NCBI RefSeq assembly: GCF_003933745.1
Contig: NZ_RSEB01000004.1
Coordinates: 372,001 to 436,000, forward strand
Source of the DNA: Glycomyces terrestris
Lineage (GTDB): Bacteria > Actinomycetota > Actinomycetes > Mycobacteriales > Micromonosporaceae
Direction of reading: 5' to 3'
DNA length: 64,000 bases
Shown here: positions 19,172 through 27,387 of the stretch, piece after piece
How the letters are laid out: each line of letters starts with the position of its first letter
Position numbering within the stretch: position 1 is the first letter of the stretch
Program-made: the position numbers and the translations under genes
The notes under the pieces: generated by a model
Told to the model about the DNA's origin: nothing
Database searches by the model: none
Seen by the model: only the letters and a program-made list of their open reading frames with translations

Positions 19172-20653
19172 CTATGGAGTTCGCCCCAACAGGCGTTGGG
19201 TTGCTTGCTGCCAGGAGGCCTGGGCCCCTTGGGGTTCGTGGCGCCGGGGCTGCGCGGAGGCGCGGGCGGCGGCGCGGCGGGCCGCGGGCCCGGGGCCGAT
19301 GAGGCCGAGGGCCTGGGCCTGGACGAGGGCGTTGCCGAGGGCGGTGGCCTCGTCGGGTCCGGCGAGGACGGTGCGGCCGGTGGCGTCGGCGGTGAGCCGG
19401 CACAGCAGCTCGTTCCGGGAGCCGCCGCCGACGATGTGGACGGTCTCGACGGGTTCGCCGGTGAGGGCTTCGAGGGACTCGATCGCGCGGCGGTGCGCGA
19501 GGGCGAGGGAGTCGAGGATGCACGCGGCGGTCTCGGCGGGGGTCTGCGGGACGGGCTGGCCGGTCTCGGCGCAGTAGTCGCGGATGCGCGCGGGCATGTC
19601 GCCGGGGTCGGCGAAGCGGGGGTCGTCGGGGTCGACGACGGAGCGGAGGCGCTCCGCGCGGCCGGCGGCGGCGAGGAGCTCGGCGAGGTCGACGTCGAGG
19701 CCCTGGCGGCGCCAGGCGTCGACGGACTCGCTGAGGAGCCACAGGCCGGCGACGTTGCGCAGGAACCGGATGGTGCCGTCGGCGCCGCGCTCGTTGGTGA
19801 ACCCGGCGGCGAGGGCCTCGGGGGTGGTGATGGGGGTGGTGCGCTCGGTGCCGACGAGGGACCAGGTGCCGCAGGAGATGTAGGCGGCGCGGTCGCCTTC
19901 GGCGGGGACGGCGGCGACGGCGGCGGCCGTGTCGTGGCTGGCGGTGGCGATGACGCGGGTGTCGGCGGCGAGGCCGGTGGCCTGGGCGATCTCGGGGAGG
20001 ATCGGGCCGAGGACGGTGCCGGTGGGGGTGATGGCGCCGAGGAGGTCGGCGCGGAAGCCTGCGGCGGTGCACAGTTCGTGGCGCCAGGTGCCGGTGGCCT
20101 GGTCGACCAGGCCGGTGGTGGAGGCGTTCGTGGCCTCGCAGGCGGTGGCGCCGGAGAGCCAGTAGGCGAGGAGGTCGGGGATGAGGAGGAGCCGGTCGGC
20201 GCGGTCGAGCGCGGCCTCGTCCTCGGCAGCGAGCTGGAACACGGTGTTGAACGGCTGGTGCTGGATGCCGGTGCGCGCGAACAGGTCGGCGGGGTCGAGG
20301 GCGGCGAGGAGCCGGTCGCGGGCCGGGGCGTTGCGGGCGTCGCGGTAGCAGACGGGGTTGGCGAGGAGGCGGCCGTCGGCGTCGAGGAGGCCGTAGTCGA
20401 CGGCCCAGGAGTCGACGCCGATCGAGGCGATCCCGTCCGGGGCGGCGGCGTTCGCGGCGCGGAGCCCTTCGAGGACGCCGGCCCACAGGCCGAGGACGTC
20501 CCAGTGGAGGCGGCCGTGGACCTGGACCGCCCGGTTCGGGAACCGGGCGGCCTCGGTGAGCCGGATCCGGTTCCCGTCACCGTCGTGGACGACGTGCGCC
20601 GCCATGACGCGCCCGGAGGTCGCGCCGAGGTCGACGGCTGCGATATAAGGCAC
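19172..20653 (-). CDS. rhaB: Rhamnulokinase (FGGY family)
   Basis: Phosphorylates L-rhamnulose to L-rhamnulose 1-phosphate. The 493-residue protein starts with the ATP-binding AAVDLGATSGRVM, has SIGVDSWAVDYGLLD near residue 80 and the second-domain glycine-rich motif HIVGGGSRNELLC near residue 390. The substrate region (RTGIQHQPFNTVFQL) is typical of rhamnulokinases rather than glycerol or xylulose kinases. I chose GTG 20653 because GGAG lies 8 bases upstream; GTG 20662 overlaps that GGAG and is less likely. The spacer before it consists of two junction elements, described separately. Confidence 0.92.
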   Translation of the reverse strand: MPYIAAVDLGATSGRVMAAHVVHDGDGNRIRLTEAARFPNRAVQVHGRLHWDVLGLWAGVLEGLRAANAAAPDGIASIGVDSWAVDYGLLDADGRLLANPVCYRDARNAPARDRLLAALDPADLFARTGIQHQPFNTVFQLAAEDEAALDRADRLLLIPDLLAYWLSGATACEATNASTTGLVDQATGTWRHELCTAAGFRADLLGAITPTGTVLGPILPEIAQATGLAADTRVIATASHDTAAAVAAVPAEGDRAAYISCGTWSLVGTERTTPITTPEALAAGFTNERGADGTIRFLRNVAGLWLLSESVDAWRRQGLDVDLAELLAAAGRAERLRSVVDPDDPRFADPGDMPARIRDYCAETGQPVPQTPAETAACILDSLALAHRRAIESLEALTGEPVETVHIVGGGSRNELLCRLTADATGRTVLAGPDEATALGNALVQAQALGLIGPGPAARRAAARASAQPRRHEPQGAQASWQQATQRLLGRTP

Positions 20654-20762
20654 AGTGTTCACTCCGGTCCGGGGCGGCGAGCGCCGGTGCGCGGCGGGCG
20701 CGGGGCGCCCTCGATGCCGGGTGGCGGAGGGCGGCGGGCGGGCGCGTCGGGGTGCGGGTCAT
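20654..20762 (-). repeat. Operon-junction element, copy 2 (before rhaB)
   Basis: Begins ATGACCCGCACC and ends CCCCGGACCGGAGTGAAC, followed by ACTGTG, where GTG is the rhaB start. It abuts copy 1 (TGATG overlap). It opens a frame like copy 1, but the TGA at the end of copy 1 is TGT here, so this frame runs on into rhaB to 20577. The end supplies the rhaB Shine-Dalgarno (GGAG). Confidence 0.6.
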
Positions 20763-20830
20763 CAGCGTTCAATCCGGTTCGGGGAGGCGAGCGCAGCGAG
20801 CGGCTGGGCGGGGCGACGGGTGCGGGTCAT
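20762..20830 (-). repeat. Operon-junction element, copy 1 (after rhaEW), encoding a 22-codon mini-ORF
   Basis: Begins ATGACCCGCACC, whose ATGA overlaps the rhaEW stop, and ends CCCCGAACCGGATTGAAC followed by GCTGA. It contains a complete 22-codon frame (MTRTRRPAQPLAALASPNRI plus ER). The stop overlaps the ATG of copy 2. Nucleotide ends are shared with copy 2 and with the element after urtE at 36903-37055. Confidence 0.6.
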
Positions 20831-22857
20831 CTGAGGAATCCCTGCGGGTTGCCGGAGTCGACCGGGATGTGGACGCCGGTGGTGAGGCCGAGGTCGGGGC
20901 CGACGAGGGCGTAGACGGCGTCGGCGACGGAGGACGGGAGGACCTCGCGCTTGAGGAGGGTGCGGCCCGCGTAGTACCGGCCGAGCTCCTCCTCCTTGAC
21001 GCCGTAGACGGCGGCGCGCTCGGCGCCCCACCCGGAGGCGAAGATCCCCGAGCCGCGCACCACGCCGTCGGGGTTGACGCCGTTGACGCGGATGCCGTGC
21101 TCGCCGAGCTCGGCGGCCAGCAGCCGCACCTGGTGGGCCTGGTCGGCCTTGGTCGCCGAGTACGCGATGTTGTTGGGGCCGGCGAACACCGAGTTCTTCG
21201 ACGCGATGTAGACGATGTCCCCGCCCAGGCCCTGGGCGATCATGAGCCGCGCGGCCTCGCGCGAGACGAGGAACGAGCCCTTCGCCATGACGTCGTGCTG
21301 GAGGTCCCAGTCGGCGGCCGTGGTGTCGAGCAGCGGCTTCGACAGCGACAGGCCGGCGTTGTTGACGACGAGGTCGACGCCGCCGAACGCGAGCGCGGCC
21401 GCGTCCAGGGCGGCGGTGACCGCGTGTTCGTCGGTGACGTCGCAGGCGACGCCGATCGCGACGTCGGGCCCGCCGATCCCGGCGGCCGCGGCGGCCGCCT
21501 TGTCGGCGTCGAGGTCGGCGACGACCACGCAGGCGCCCTCGGCGGCGAGGCGCTCGGCCGTGGCCCTGCCGATGCCGCCGGCCGCGCCGGTCACGAGCGC
21601 GACCCGCCCGGCGAGCGGCTTGGGCCGGGGCCGGCGGCGGAGCTTGGCCTCCTCGAGGGACCAGTACTCGATGCGGAACTTCTCGGACTCCTCGATCGGC
21701 CGGTAGGTCGAGACGGCCTCGGCGCCGCGCATCACGTTGATGGCGTTGACGTAGAACTCGCCGGCGACGCGCGCGGTCTGCTTGTCGGCGCCGAAGGAGA
21801 ACATGCCGACGCCCGGGACGAGGACGATCGCCGGGTCGGCGCCGCGGATCGCGGGCGAGTCGGCGGTGGCGTACCGCTCGTAGTAGGCGCGGTAGTCCTC
21901 GCGGTAGGCGGCGTGGCGCTCCGTGAGGTGGGCGATCACGTCGTCGAGGGGGTCGCCGGCGCCGGTCTCCAGGACCAGGGGCCGGACCTTGGTGCGCAGG
22001 AAGTGGTCGGGGCAGGAGGTGCCCAGGGCCGCGAGTTCGGGCAGCCGCTCGGAGGCGAGGAAGTCGAGGACTTCGGGGCTGTCGGTGAAGTGGCCGACCT
22101 GGCGGTGGTCGGTGGAGGCGAGGCCGCGGATGACGGGCGCGAGGGCGGCGGCGCGCTCGCGGCGGGCGGCCTCCGCGAGCGGGGCCCACCGGTCGACCGT
22201 CGCGCCGAAGGGGGCGGGGTCGCCGTGTGCGGCGAGGTAGGCCTCGCAGCCGCGGATGATCTCCAGCGAGTTCGCTTCGCACGCCTCGGAGGTGTCGCCC
22301 CAGGCGGTGATGCCGTGGCCGCCGAGGATGCAGCCGATGGCCTGCGGGTTCGCGGCCTTGACGGCGGCGATGTCGAGGCCGAGCTGGAAGCCGGGGCGGC
22401 GCCATGGGACCCACACGACGCGGTCGCCGAAGCATTCGCGGGTGAGCGCGGGCCCGTCGGCGGCGGTCGCGAACGCGATGCCGGAGTCGGGGTGGAGGTG
22501 GTCGACGTGCGCCGCGTCGACCAGGCCGTGCATGGCGGTGTCGATGGAGGGGGCGGCGCCGCCGCGGCCGTGGAGGCAGTAGTCGAAGCGGGCGACCATC
22601 TCGTCCTCGGCGTCGACGCCGGGGTAGGTGTCGGCCATGGCGCGCAGGCGGTCCAGGCGCAGGACGGCGAGGCCGGCCTCGGTGAGGGTGCCGAGGTCGC
22701 CGCCGGAGCCCTTGACCCACAGCAGGTCGACGTCGCCCCCGGTGACCGGGTCGGGGCCGGTGCCCTTGGCGGAGGTGTTGCCGCCGGCGAAGTTGGTGTT
22801 GCGCTTGTCCGCGCCGAGGCGGTTCGAGCGGGTGACGAGGTCGTCCACAGTGCTCAT
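20827..22857 (-). CDS. rhaEW: Bifunctional rhamnulose-1-phosphate aldolase / short-chain alcohol dehydrogenase
   Basis: A 676-residue fusion. Residues 1 to about 400 are a class II aldolase domain, with the metal histidines in HVDHLHPDS near residue 147 and GGHGITAWGDT near 215. It should split rhamnulose 1-phosphate to dihydroxyacetone phosphate and L-lactaldehyde. The C-terminal SDR domain starts at VALVTGAAGGIGRATAERLA near residue 425 and has the NNAGLS and Y-x3-K (YSATKADQ) motifs, consistent with lactaldehyde conversion. This fusion is known from Bacillus and many actinobacteria and proteobacteria. The ATG directly follows the rhaI stop. Confidence 0.93.
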   Translation of the reverse strand: MSTVDDLVTRSNRLGADKRNTNFAGGNTSAKGTGPDPVTGGDVDLLWVKGSGGDLGTLTEAGLAVLRLDRLRAMADTYPGVDAEDEMVARFDYCLHGRGGAAPSIDTAMHGLVDAAHVDHLHPDSGIAFATAADGPALTRECFGDRVVWVPWRRPGFQLGLDIAAVKAANPQAIGCILGGHGITAWGDTSEACEANSLEIIRGCEAYLAAHGDPAPFGATVDRWAPLAEAARRERAAALAPVIRGLASTDHRQVGHFTDSPEVLDFLASERLPELAALGTSCPDHFLRTKVRPLVLETGAGDPLDDVIAHLTERHAAYREDYRAYYERYATADSPAIRGADPAIVLVPGVGMFSFGADKQTARVAGEFYVNAINVMRGAEAVSTYRPIEESEKFRIEYWSLEEAKLRRRPRPKPLAGRVALVTGAAGGIGRATAERLAAEGACVVVADLDADKAAAAAAGIGGPDVAIGVACDVTDEHAVTAALDAAALAFGGVDLVVNNAGLSLSKPLLDTTAADWDLQHDVMAKGSFLVSREAARLMIAQGLGGDIVYIASKNSVFAGPNNIAYSATKADQAHQVRLLAAELGEHGIRVNGVNPDGVVRGSGIFASGWGAERAAVYGVKEEELGRYYAGRTLLKREVLPSSVADAVYALVGPDLGLTTGVHIPVDSGNPQGFLR

Positions 22858-24027
22858 CTACGCGCCCCATCCGGCCTGGGAGCCGCCGACGCGGTCGGCC
22901 TTGATGCGGTCGGCGTAGCCGCTGGCGGCGTACGCGGCGAGCGGGTCGGGGTCGAGGCCCTGCTCGGCGCGGACCTCGGCCAGGAGCGGGCGGACGTCGG
23001 TGTTGTAGGCGTCCATGAGGACGGCGTTGGCGCCGAGGACGTCGCCGGCCTGCTGGGCGGCTTCGAGGGCGTCGCGGTCGACGAGGAGGGCCTTGGCGGT
23101 GGCCTCCTGGACGTTCATGATCGAGCGGATCTGGCCGGGGATCTTCGGCTCGATGTTGTGGCACTGGTCGAGCATGTAGGCGATGCCGGACTCGGGGAGG
23201 ATCACCTCGCGCAGGGCGAGTTCGTGCATGATGCGGAAGAGCTGGAACGGGTCGGCGGCGCCGACCATGAGGTCGTCGTCGGCGTAGAAGCGGGAGTTGA
23301 AGTCGAAGCCGCCGAGCCGGCCCTCGCGCAGCAGGAACGCCACGATGAACTCGATGTTGGTGCCGGGGGCGTGGTGGCCGGTGTCGATGACGACCTGCGC
23401 CCGGGGGCCGAGCTTGAGGCAGTGCGCGTAGGCGGTGCCCCAGTCGGGGACGTCGGTGGTGTAGAACGACGGCTCGAACAGCTTGTACTCCAGCAGGAGC
23501 CGCTGGTGGTCGCCGAGGCGCGCGTAGACCTCGGCGAGGACCTCGGCGAGGCGGTCCTGGCGGCCGGCGATGGAGTCCTGGCCGGGGTAGTTGGTGCCGT
23601 CGGCGAACCAGAGCTTGAGGTCGGTGGAGCCGGTGGCGTCCATGATGTCGACGCATTCGAGGAGGTGCTCGACGGCCTTGCGGCGAATCTTCGCGTCGGG
23701 GTGGCAGACGCTGCCGAGCATGTAGTCGTCGTCCTGGAACGTGTTCGAGTTGATCGTGCCGATCCGCACGTTCAATTCGGCGGCGTGGCGGGCGAGGTCG
23801 GCGTAGTCCTCGACCTTGTCCCAGGGGATGTGCAGGGCGACGGAGCCAGCGGCTCCGGTGTACCGCTGGACCTGGGCGGCGTCGGCGAGCTTCTCGTAGG
23901 GGTCGCGCGGGACGCCCTGCTGGGCGAAGACCTTGAAGCGGGTCCCGGAGTTCCCGAACGCCCACGAGGGCATCTCGATGCTCTGGGCCGCCAGCACCTG
24001 CTTGGCGTACGGGGTGCGGTCAGTCAT
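22858..24027 (-). CDS. rhaI: L-rhamnose isomerase, RhaI type
   Basis: Interconverts L-rhamnose and L-rhamnulose. The 389-residue length and sequence fit the RhaI type of TIM-barrel isomerase rather than E. coli RhaA. Metal- and substrate-contact stretches include LHIPWDKVEDY, SNTFQDDDYMLGSV, LEYKLFEPSFY, VIDTGHHAPGTNIE and GFDFNSRFYADDDLMVG. It overlaps rhaM by 4 bases (ATGA) and rhaEW starts at its stop. Confidence 0.94.
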   Translation of the reverse strand: MTDRTPYAKQVLAAQSIEMPSWAFGNSGTRFKVFAQQGVPRDPYEKLADAAQVQRYTGAAGSVALHIPWDKVEDYADLARHAAELNVRIGTINSNTFQDDDYMLGSVCHPDAKIRRKAVEHLLECVDIMDATGSTDLKLWFADGTNYPGQDSIAGRQDRLAEVLAEVYARLGDHQRLLLEYKLFEPSFYTTDVPDWGTAYAHCLKLGPRAQVVIDTGHHAPGTNIEFIVAFLLREGRLGGFDFNSRFYADDDLMVGAADPFQLFRIMHELALREVILPESGIAYMLDQCHNIEPKIPGQIRSIMNVQEATAKALLVDRDALEAAQQAGDVLGANAVLMDAYNTDVRPLLAEVRAEQGLDPDPLAAYAASGYADRIKADRVGGSQAGWGA

Positions 24028-24419
24028 TTGCCGGCTCCTTCAGCCGCGGCGTCGGCCGCGGCCAGTTGGGTCTCCAGGTTGAACACTTCGGTGAGGACGT
24101 GGAACGACTCGTCGGCGTTCGCCCCGCCGGTGCCCTCGAAGAACGGGGCCATGGACGCCTGCCAGCGGGCGTTGACCTCGGTCGCGGCCATGGCCGCGCG
24201 GGCGGCGTCGAAGTCGGCGGTCTCGAGGTAGCCGACGAGGAGGCCGTCCTCGGACAGGAACAGGGAGTAGTTCGTCCAGCCGGTCGCGGCGAGGGCCCGG
24301 AGCATCTCGGGCCAGACCGCGGCGTGGCGCTCGCGGTACTCCTCGAGGCGCTCGGGGCGGACGCGGAGGGTGAAGCACACGCGCTGCGGCTGCTGGCTCT
24401 CTGGTGGCGCGGCGGTCAC
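24024..24419 (-). CDS. rhaM: L-rhamnose mutarotase
   Basis: A 131-residue protein that interconverts the anomers of L-rhamnose before isomerisation. Family signatures are FTLRVRPERLEEYRERHAAVWPEML at the start (read as two pieces around residues 15-40), TNYSLFLSEDGLLVGYLE and MAPFFEG. It is the first gene of the rhamnose operon and lies 52 bp from the LacI-type operator. The C-terminal tail of about 20 residues is Ala-rich. Confidence 0.92.
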   Translation of the reverse strand: MTAAPPESQQPQRVCFTLRVRPERLEEYRERHAAVWPEMLRALAATGWTNYSLFLSEDGLLVGYLETADFDAARAAMAATEVNARWQASMAPFFEGTGGANADESFHVLTEVFNLETQLAAADAAAEGAGK

Positions 24420-24470
24420 GGGGGTTCCTCCCTGAAGGGTGCGGGGCGCGGCGTGTGAACGCCGTGTTTT

Positions 24471-24482
24471 TGAATCGTTTCA
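24471..24482. promoter_or_regulatory. LacI-type operator proximal to rhaM
   Basis: TGAATCGTTTCA is a near-perfect palindrome centred on CG, 52 bp upstream of the rhaM start. It resembles the second site at 24591-24604 and has the form expected for LacI-family operators. Confidence 0.65.
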
Positions 24483-24590
24483 TGAATGGATTTCGCTAAA
24501 CTAGAACGCGAAGCAAGCGCTTGTCAAGGCGCGGGCGGCAAGAAATTCGAACACGGTTCGGTATATGCTCCTCACGCTCGCCGTTCGCCG

Positions 24591-24604
24591 TTGAACCGTT
24601 TCAA
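24591..24604. promoter_or_regulatory. LacI-type operator proximal to the lacI gene
   Basis: TTGAACCGTTTCAA is a palindrome with one mismatched pair, centred on CG, 106 bp before the regulator start. The pair of sites, 121 bp apart centre to centre, brackets the divergent promoters and could allow looping. Confidence 0.65.
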
Positions 24605-24709
24605 TCAGCGGTCGCTTCGACGGGCGTCGATCCGACCCGGCGGCGGTCCCGGCAGTCCCCTGCCGTCCCGCCAGCGCACCCGCCCCCCGATAGACTCGTT
24701 GAGGTGACC

Positions 24710-25717
24710 ATGACCACTACCAGCATGAAGGACGTCGCGCGCGCGGCGGGCGTCTCGGTCGGCACGGTCTCCAATGTGCTCAACCGGCCCGAGGCGGTCG
24801 CCGAGGAGACCCGGGCGCGGGTGCTGGCGGCGATCGCCGAACTCGGCTACGTGCGCAACGACTCCGCGCGCCAGCTGCGGGCCGGGCGCAGCCGCACGGT
24901 GGCCATCGTGGTCCTGGACGTGGCGAACCCGTTCTTCACCGACGTGGTGCGCGGCGCGGAGCCGCTGGTGGAGTCCGCGGGCGGGGTGGTCACGGTGTGC
25001 GACTCCGGTGAGGACGTGCGGCGCGAGCGCCGGCATCTGGAGCTGCTGGAGGAGCAGCGGGTGCTGGGGCTGCTGATCACGCCGGTGGACGACTCGTCGG
25101 CGTCGTGGATCGAGCGGCTGTCGGGGCACGACATCCCGGTGGTGCTGGTCGACCGCGGCGCGGGGCGCCACCCGCACTGCTCGGTGGCGGTGGACGACGT
25201 GCACGGCGGGCGCCTGGCCGCGCGGCACCTGGTCGAGCAGGGGCACCGCAGGATCGCGTTCGTCGGCGGTCCCGCCTCGATCCCGCAGGTGGCCGACCGG
25301 CTCGCGGGGTGCCGGGAGGTGTGCGAGGAGTCCGGTGCGGAGCTGGAGGTCTTCGCGACGCCGGGGCTGAACTTCCAGGCGGGCCGGGAGGCGGTCGAGC
25401 AGATGCTCGGGCGCGAGGACCGGCCCACGGCCGTGTTCTGCGCCAACGACCTGGTGGCGCTCGGGGCGCTCCAGGGGCTGACGATGCACGGGGTGAAGGT
25501 GCCGCAGGAGTGCGCGATCGTCGGCTACGACGACATCGACTTCGCGGCGGCCGCGGCGGTGCCGCTGTCGTCGGTGCGCCAGCCGCGGGCGCAGCTGGGG
25601 CGCACGGCCGCGCAGCTGCTGTTCGACGAGATCGCCGAGGGCCGCGACCACACGCACCGCAACGTGGTGTTCCAGCCGGAGCTGGTGGCGCGGGCGTCGA
25701 CGTCGCTGGAGCTGTGA
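24710..25717 (+). CDS. LacI-family regulator of the rhamnose locus
   Basis: A 335-residue LacI/GalR repressor. The helix-turn-helix is at the N-terminus (MKDVARAAGVSVGTVSNVLN) and the hinge reads RNDSARQLRAGRS. The periplasmic-binding-like sugar domain runs from about residue 60, with DVANPFFTDVVRGAE and AIVGYDDIDFAAAAAVPLSS. ATG 24710 was chosen for GAGG just upstream and because it places the domain at the true N-terminus. It is divergent from the rhamnose operon and two LacI-type palindromes lie between, so repression relieved by rhamnose or a rhamnoside is the likely logic. Confidence 0.92.
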   Translation: MTTTSMKDVARAAGVSVGTVSNVLNRPEAVAEETRARVLAAIAELGYVRNDSARQLRAGRSRTVAIVVLDVANPFFTDVVRGAEPLVESAGGVVTVCDSGEDVRRERRHLELLEEQRVLGLLITPVDDSSASWIERLSGHDIPVVLVDRGAGRHPHCSVAVDDVHGGRLAARHLVEQGHRRIAFVGGPASIPQVADRLAGCREVCEESGAELEVFATPGLNFQAGREAVEQMLGREDRPTAVFCANDLVALGALQGLTMHGVKVPQECAIVGYDDIDFAAAAAVPLSSVRQPRAQLGRTAAQLLFDEIAEGRDHTHRNVVFQPELVARASTSLEL

Positions 25718-25737
25718 AAAAACCCGCCGCCTGGGAC

Positions 25738-25749
25738 TGTACCGGTAAA
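25738..25749. promoter_or_regulatory. Candidate operator before the arabinofuranosidase gene
   Basis: TGTACCGGTAAA contains the perfect palindrome TACCGGTA with one more matched outer pair. The size and CG centre would suit a LacI-family protein, but the sequence differs from the two rhamnose-locus sites, so a different regulator is more likely. Confidence 0.35.
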
Positions 25750-25774
25750 GCTCGGATCTGGTAGCGTCAGCGCG

Positions 25775-25797
25775 ACCGGGTCCGCAGCGGGCCCGGT
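25775..25797 (+). terminator. Hairpin between the lacI gene and the GH51 gene
   Basis: ACCGGGTCCGC (25775-25785) and GCGGGCCCGGT (25787-25797) form an 11-bp stem with one G-T pair. No T-run follows. It may end the lacI transcript or shape the leader of the next gene. Confidence 0.45.
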
Positions 25798-25831
25798 TGA
25801 CCGTTCACCACGCCGTCCTTCCGGAGGGATC

Positions 25832-27340
25832 ATGGCCGACCACCACCGCGCCCGCATCGGGTTCGACCCGCGCTTCACCGTCGCCGAGGTGCCCGAGCGG
25901 CTGTTCGGCTCCTTCGTCGAGCACCTGGGCCGGTGCGTCTACACCGGCATCTACGAGCCCGACCACCCGCGCGCGAACGCCGACGGCCTGCGCGAGGACG
26001 TCCTCGACCTCATCCGCGAACTGGGACCGACCATGGTCCGCTACCCCGGCGGGAACTTCGTCTCCGGCTACCGCTGGGAGGACGGCGTGGGCCCCAAGGA
26101 GGACCGGCCCCGCCGCCTCGACCTCGCGTGGGGCGTCACCGAGACCAACCAGTTCGGGCTCGGCGAGTTCATGAAGTTCTGCCGCACCGTCGGCGTCGAG
26201 CCGAACATGGCCGTCAACCTCGGCACCCGCGGCCTCCAGGAGGCCCTCGACCTGTTCGAGTACGCCAACCACCCCTCCGGCACCTACTGGTCGGACCTGC
26301 GCCGCTCCCACGGCGACGAGGAGCCGTACGGGATCAAGCTGTGGTGCCTCGGCAACGAGATGGACGGCCCCTGGCAGATCGGCCAGCGCACCGCCACCGA
26401 GTACGGGCGCATCGCCGACCAGGTGGCCCGGTCGCTGCGGTTCATCGACGGCTCCGACGACCTCGACCTGGTCGCGTGCGGCTCCTCCTCGCGCGGCATG
26501 CCGTTCTTCGGCGCCTGGGAGAACGAGGTCCTCACGCACACCTACGAGTCGGTGGACTACATCTCGGCGCACGCCTACTACCACCCGCTCGACGGCGACG
26601 TCGTCTCCTTCATGGCCTCGGCGCAGGACATGGAGCTGTTCATCGACGGCGTCATCGCCACCGCCGACGCCGTCGGCGCGAAGCTCAAGAGCGACAAGAA
26701 GATCAACATCTCCTTCGACGAGTGGAACGTGTGGTACCAGACCGCGCCCACCGGCGAGCGGCCCGAGCCGTGGGCGATCGCCCCGCGCCAGCTGGAGGAC
26801 CACTACTCGGCCATGGACGCGGTCGTGTTCGGCTCGCTCATGATCACGCTGCTGCGCCGCTGCGACCGGGTCACCGCCGCGTGCCTGGCGCAGCTGGTGA
26901 ACGTGATCGCCCCGATCATGACCGAGCCGGGCGGCCCGGCTTGGCGTCAGACCACGTTCTACCCGTTCGCCGAGGCGTCGAGGTACGGGCGCGGCACGGT
27001 CCTGGAGGTGAACGCCTCCTCCCCCGGGTTCGCGACGGAGAAGTACGGCGAGGTGCCGGCGCTGCACTCGGTCGCGGTGGCGAACGAGGACGGCTCGGTG
27101 ACGGTCTTCGCCGTCAACCGGGACCTCGAGCGGCCGCTGACGCTCGAGATCGACGCCTCCTCGATCCGGGTCGGCGACGTCACCGTCTCCACGCTCACCA
27201 GCGACGACCCGCAGGCGAAGAACCTCCTCGACGACCAGGACCGCGTCGTCCCGGTCGCGAACGGGGACGTGACGGTCGCGGACGGCACCATCACCGTGGA
27301 GCTGCCCGCGATGAGCTGGAACACCATCCGCATCGTCTAG
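25832..27340 (+). CDS. abfA: Alpha-L-arabinofuranosidase, glycoside hydrolase family 51
   Basis: Removes terminal alpha-L-arabinofuranosyl groups from arabinan, arabinoxylan or their oligosaccharides. The 502-residue protein has no signal peptide, so it acts inside the cell on imported oligosaccharides. The acid/base is Glu176 in WCLGNEMDGPW and the nucleophile Glu297 in SFDEWNVWYQ. The N-terminal GSFVEHLGRCVYTGIYEPDH and RYPGGNFVSGYRWEDGVG are family hallmarks. The C-terminal beta domain ends normally. GGAGGGATC precedes the ATG. It follows the LacI gene, possibly from its own promoter. Confidence 0.95.
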   Translation: MADHHRARIGFDPRFTVAEVPERLFGSFVEHLGRCVYTGIYEPDHPRANADGLREDVLDLIRELGPTMVRYPGGNFVSGYRWEDGVGPKEDRPRRLDLAWGVTETNQFGLGEFMKFCRTVGVEPNMAVNLGTRGLQEALDLFEYANHPSGTYWSDLRRSHGDEEPYGIKLWCLGNEMDGPWQIGQRTATEYGRIADQVARSLRFIDGSDDLDLVACGSSSRGMPFFGAWENEVLTHTYESVDYISAHAYYHPLDGDVVSFMASAQDMELFIDGVIATADAVGAKLKSDKKINISFDEWNVWYQTAPTGERPEPWAIAPRQLEDHYSAMDAVVFGSLMITLLRRCDRVTAACLAQLVNVIAPIMTEPGGPAWRQTTFYPFAEASRYGRGTVLEVNASSPGFATEKYGEVPALHSVAVANEDGSVTVFAVNRDLERPLTLEIDASSIRVGDVTVSTLTSDDPQAKNLLDDQDRVVPVANGDVTVADGTITVELPAMSWNTIRIV

Positions 27341-27356
27341 GCGCGCAGCCGAAGGG

Positions 27357-27384
27357 GAGGCCGGGGCCCGGGGGCGCCGGCCTC
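27357..27384. terminator. Hairpin between convergent GH51 and Lrp genes
   Basis: GAGGCCGG (27357-27364) pairs with CCGGCCTC (27377-27384) in the 47-bp gap between two convergent stops, so it could serve both transcripts. Confidence 0.65.
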
Positions 27385-27387
27385 TCG

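Noticed and set aside
15858-20486. A 1542-codon minus-strand frame running through rhaB, the binding protein and permeases
   Set aside because: Only its last 295 codons, the MalG-type permease, are real. The rest is an Arg/Pro-rich off-frame reading of the true genes.
20577-20762. A 61-residue protein overlapping the start of rhaB
   Set aside because: It is the read-through of the second junction element, whose stop has been lost. The overlap with rhaB codons argues against a separate gene.
20752-24231. A 1159-codon plus-strand open frame across the rhamnose genes
   Set aside because: It is antisense to rhaM, rhaI and rhaEW, and consists of Gly/Val/Asp repeats typical of shadow frames.
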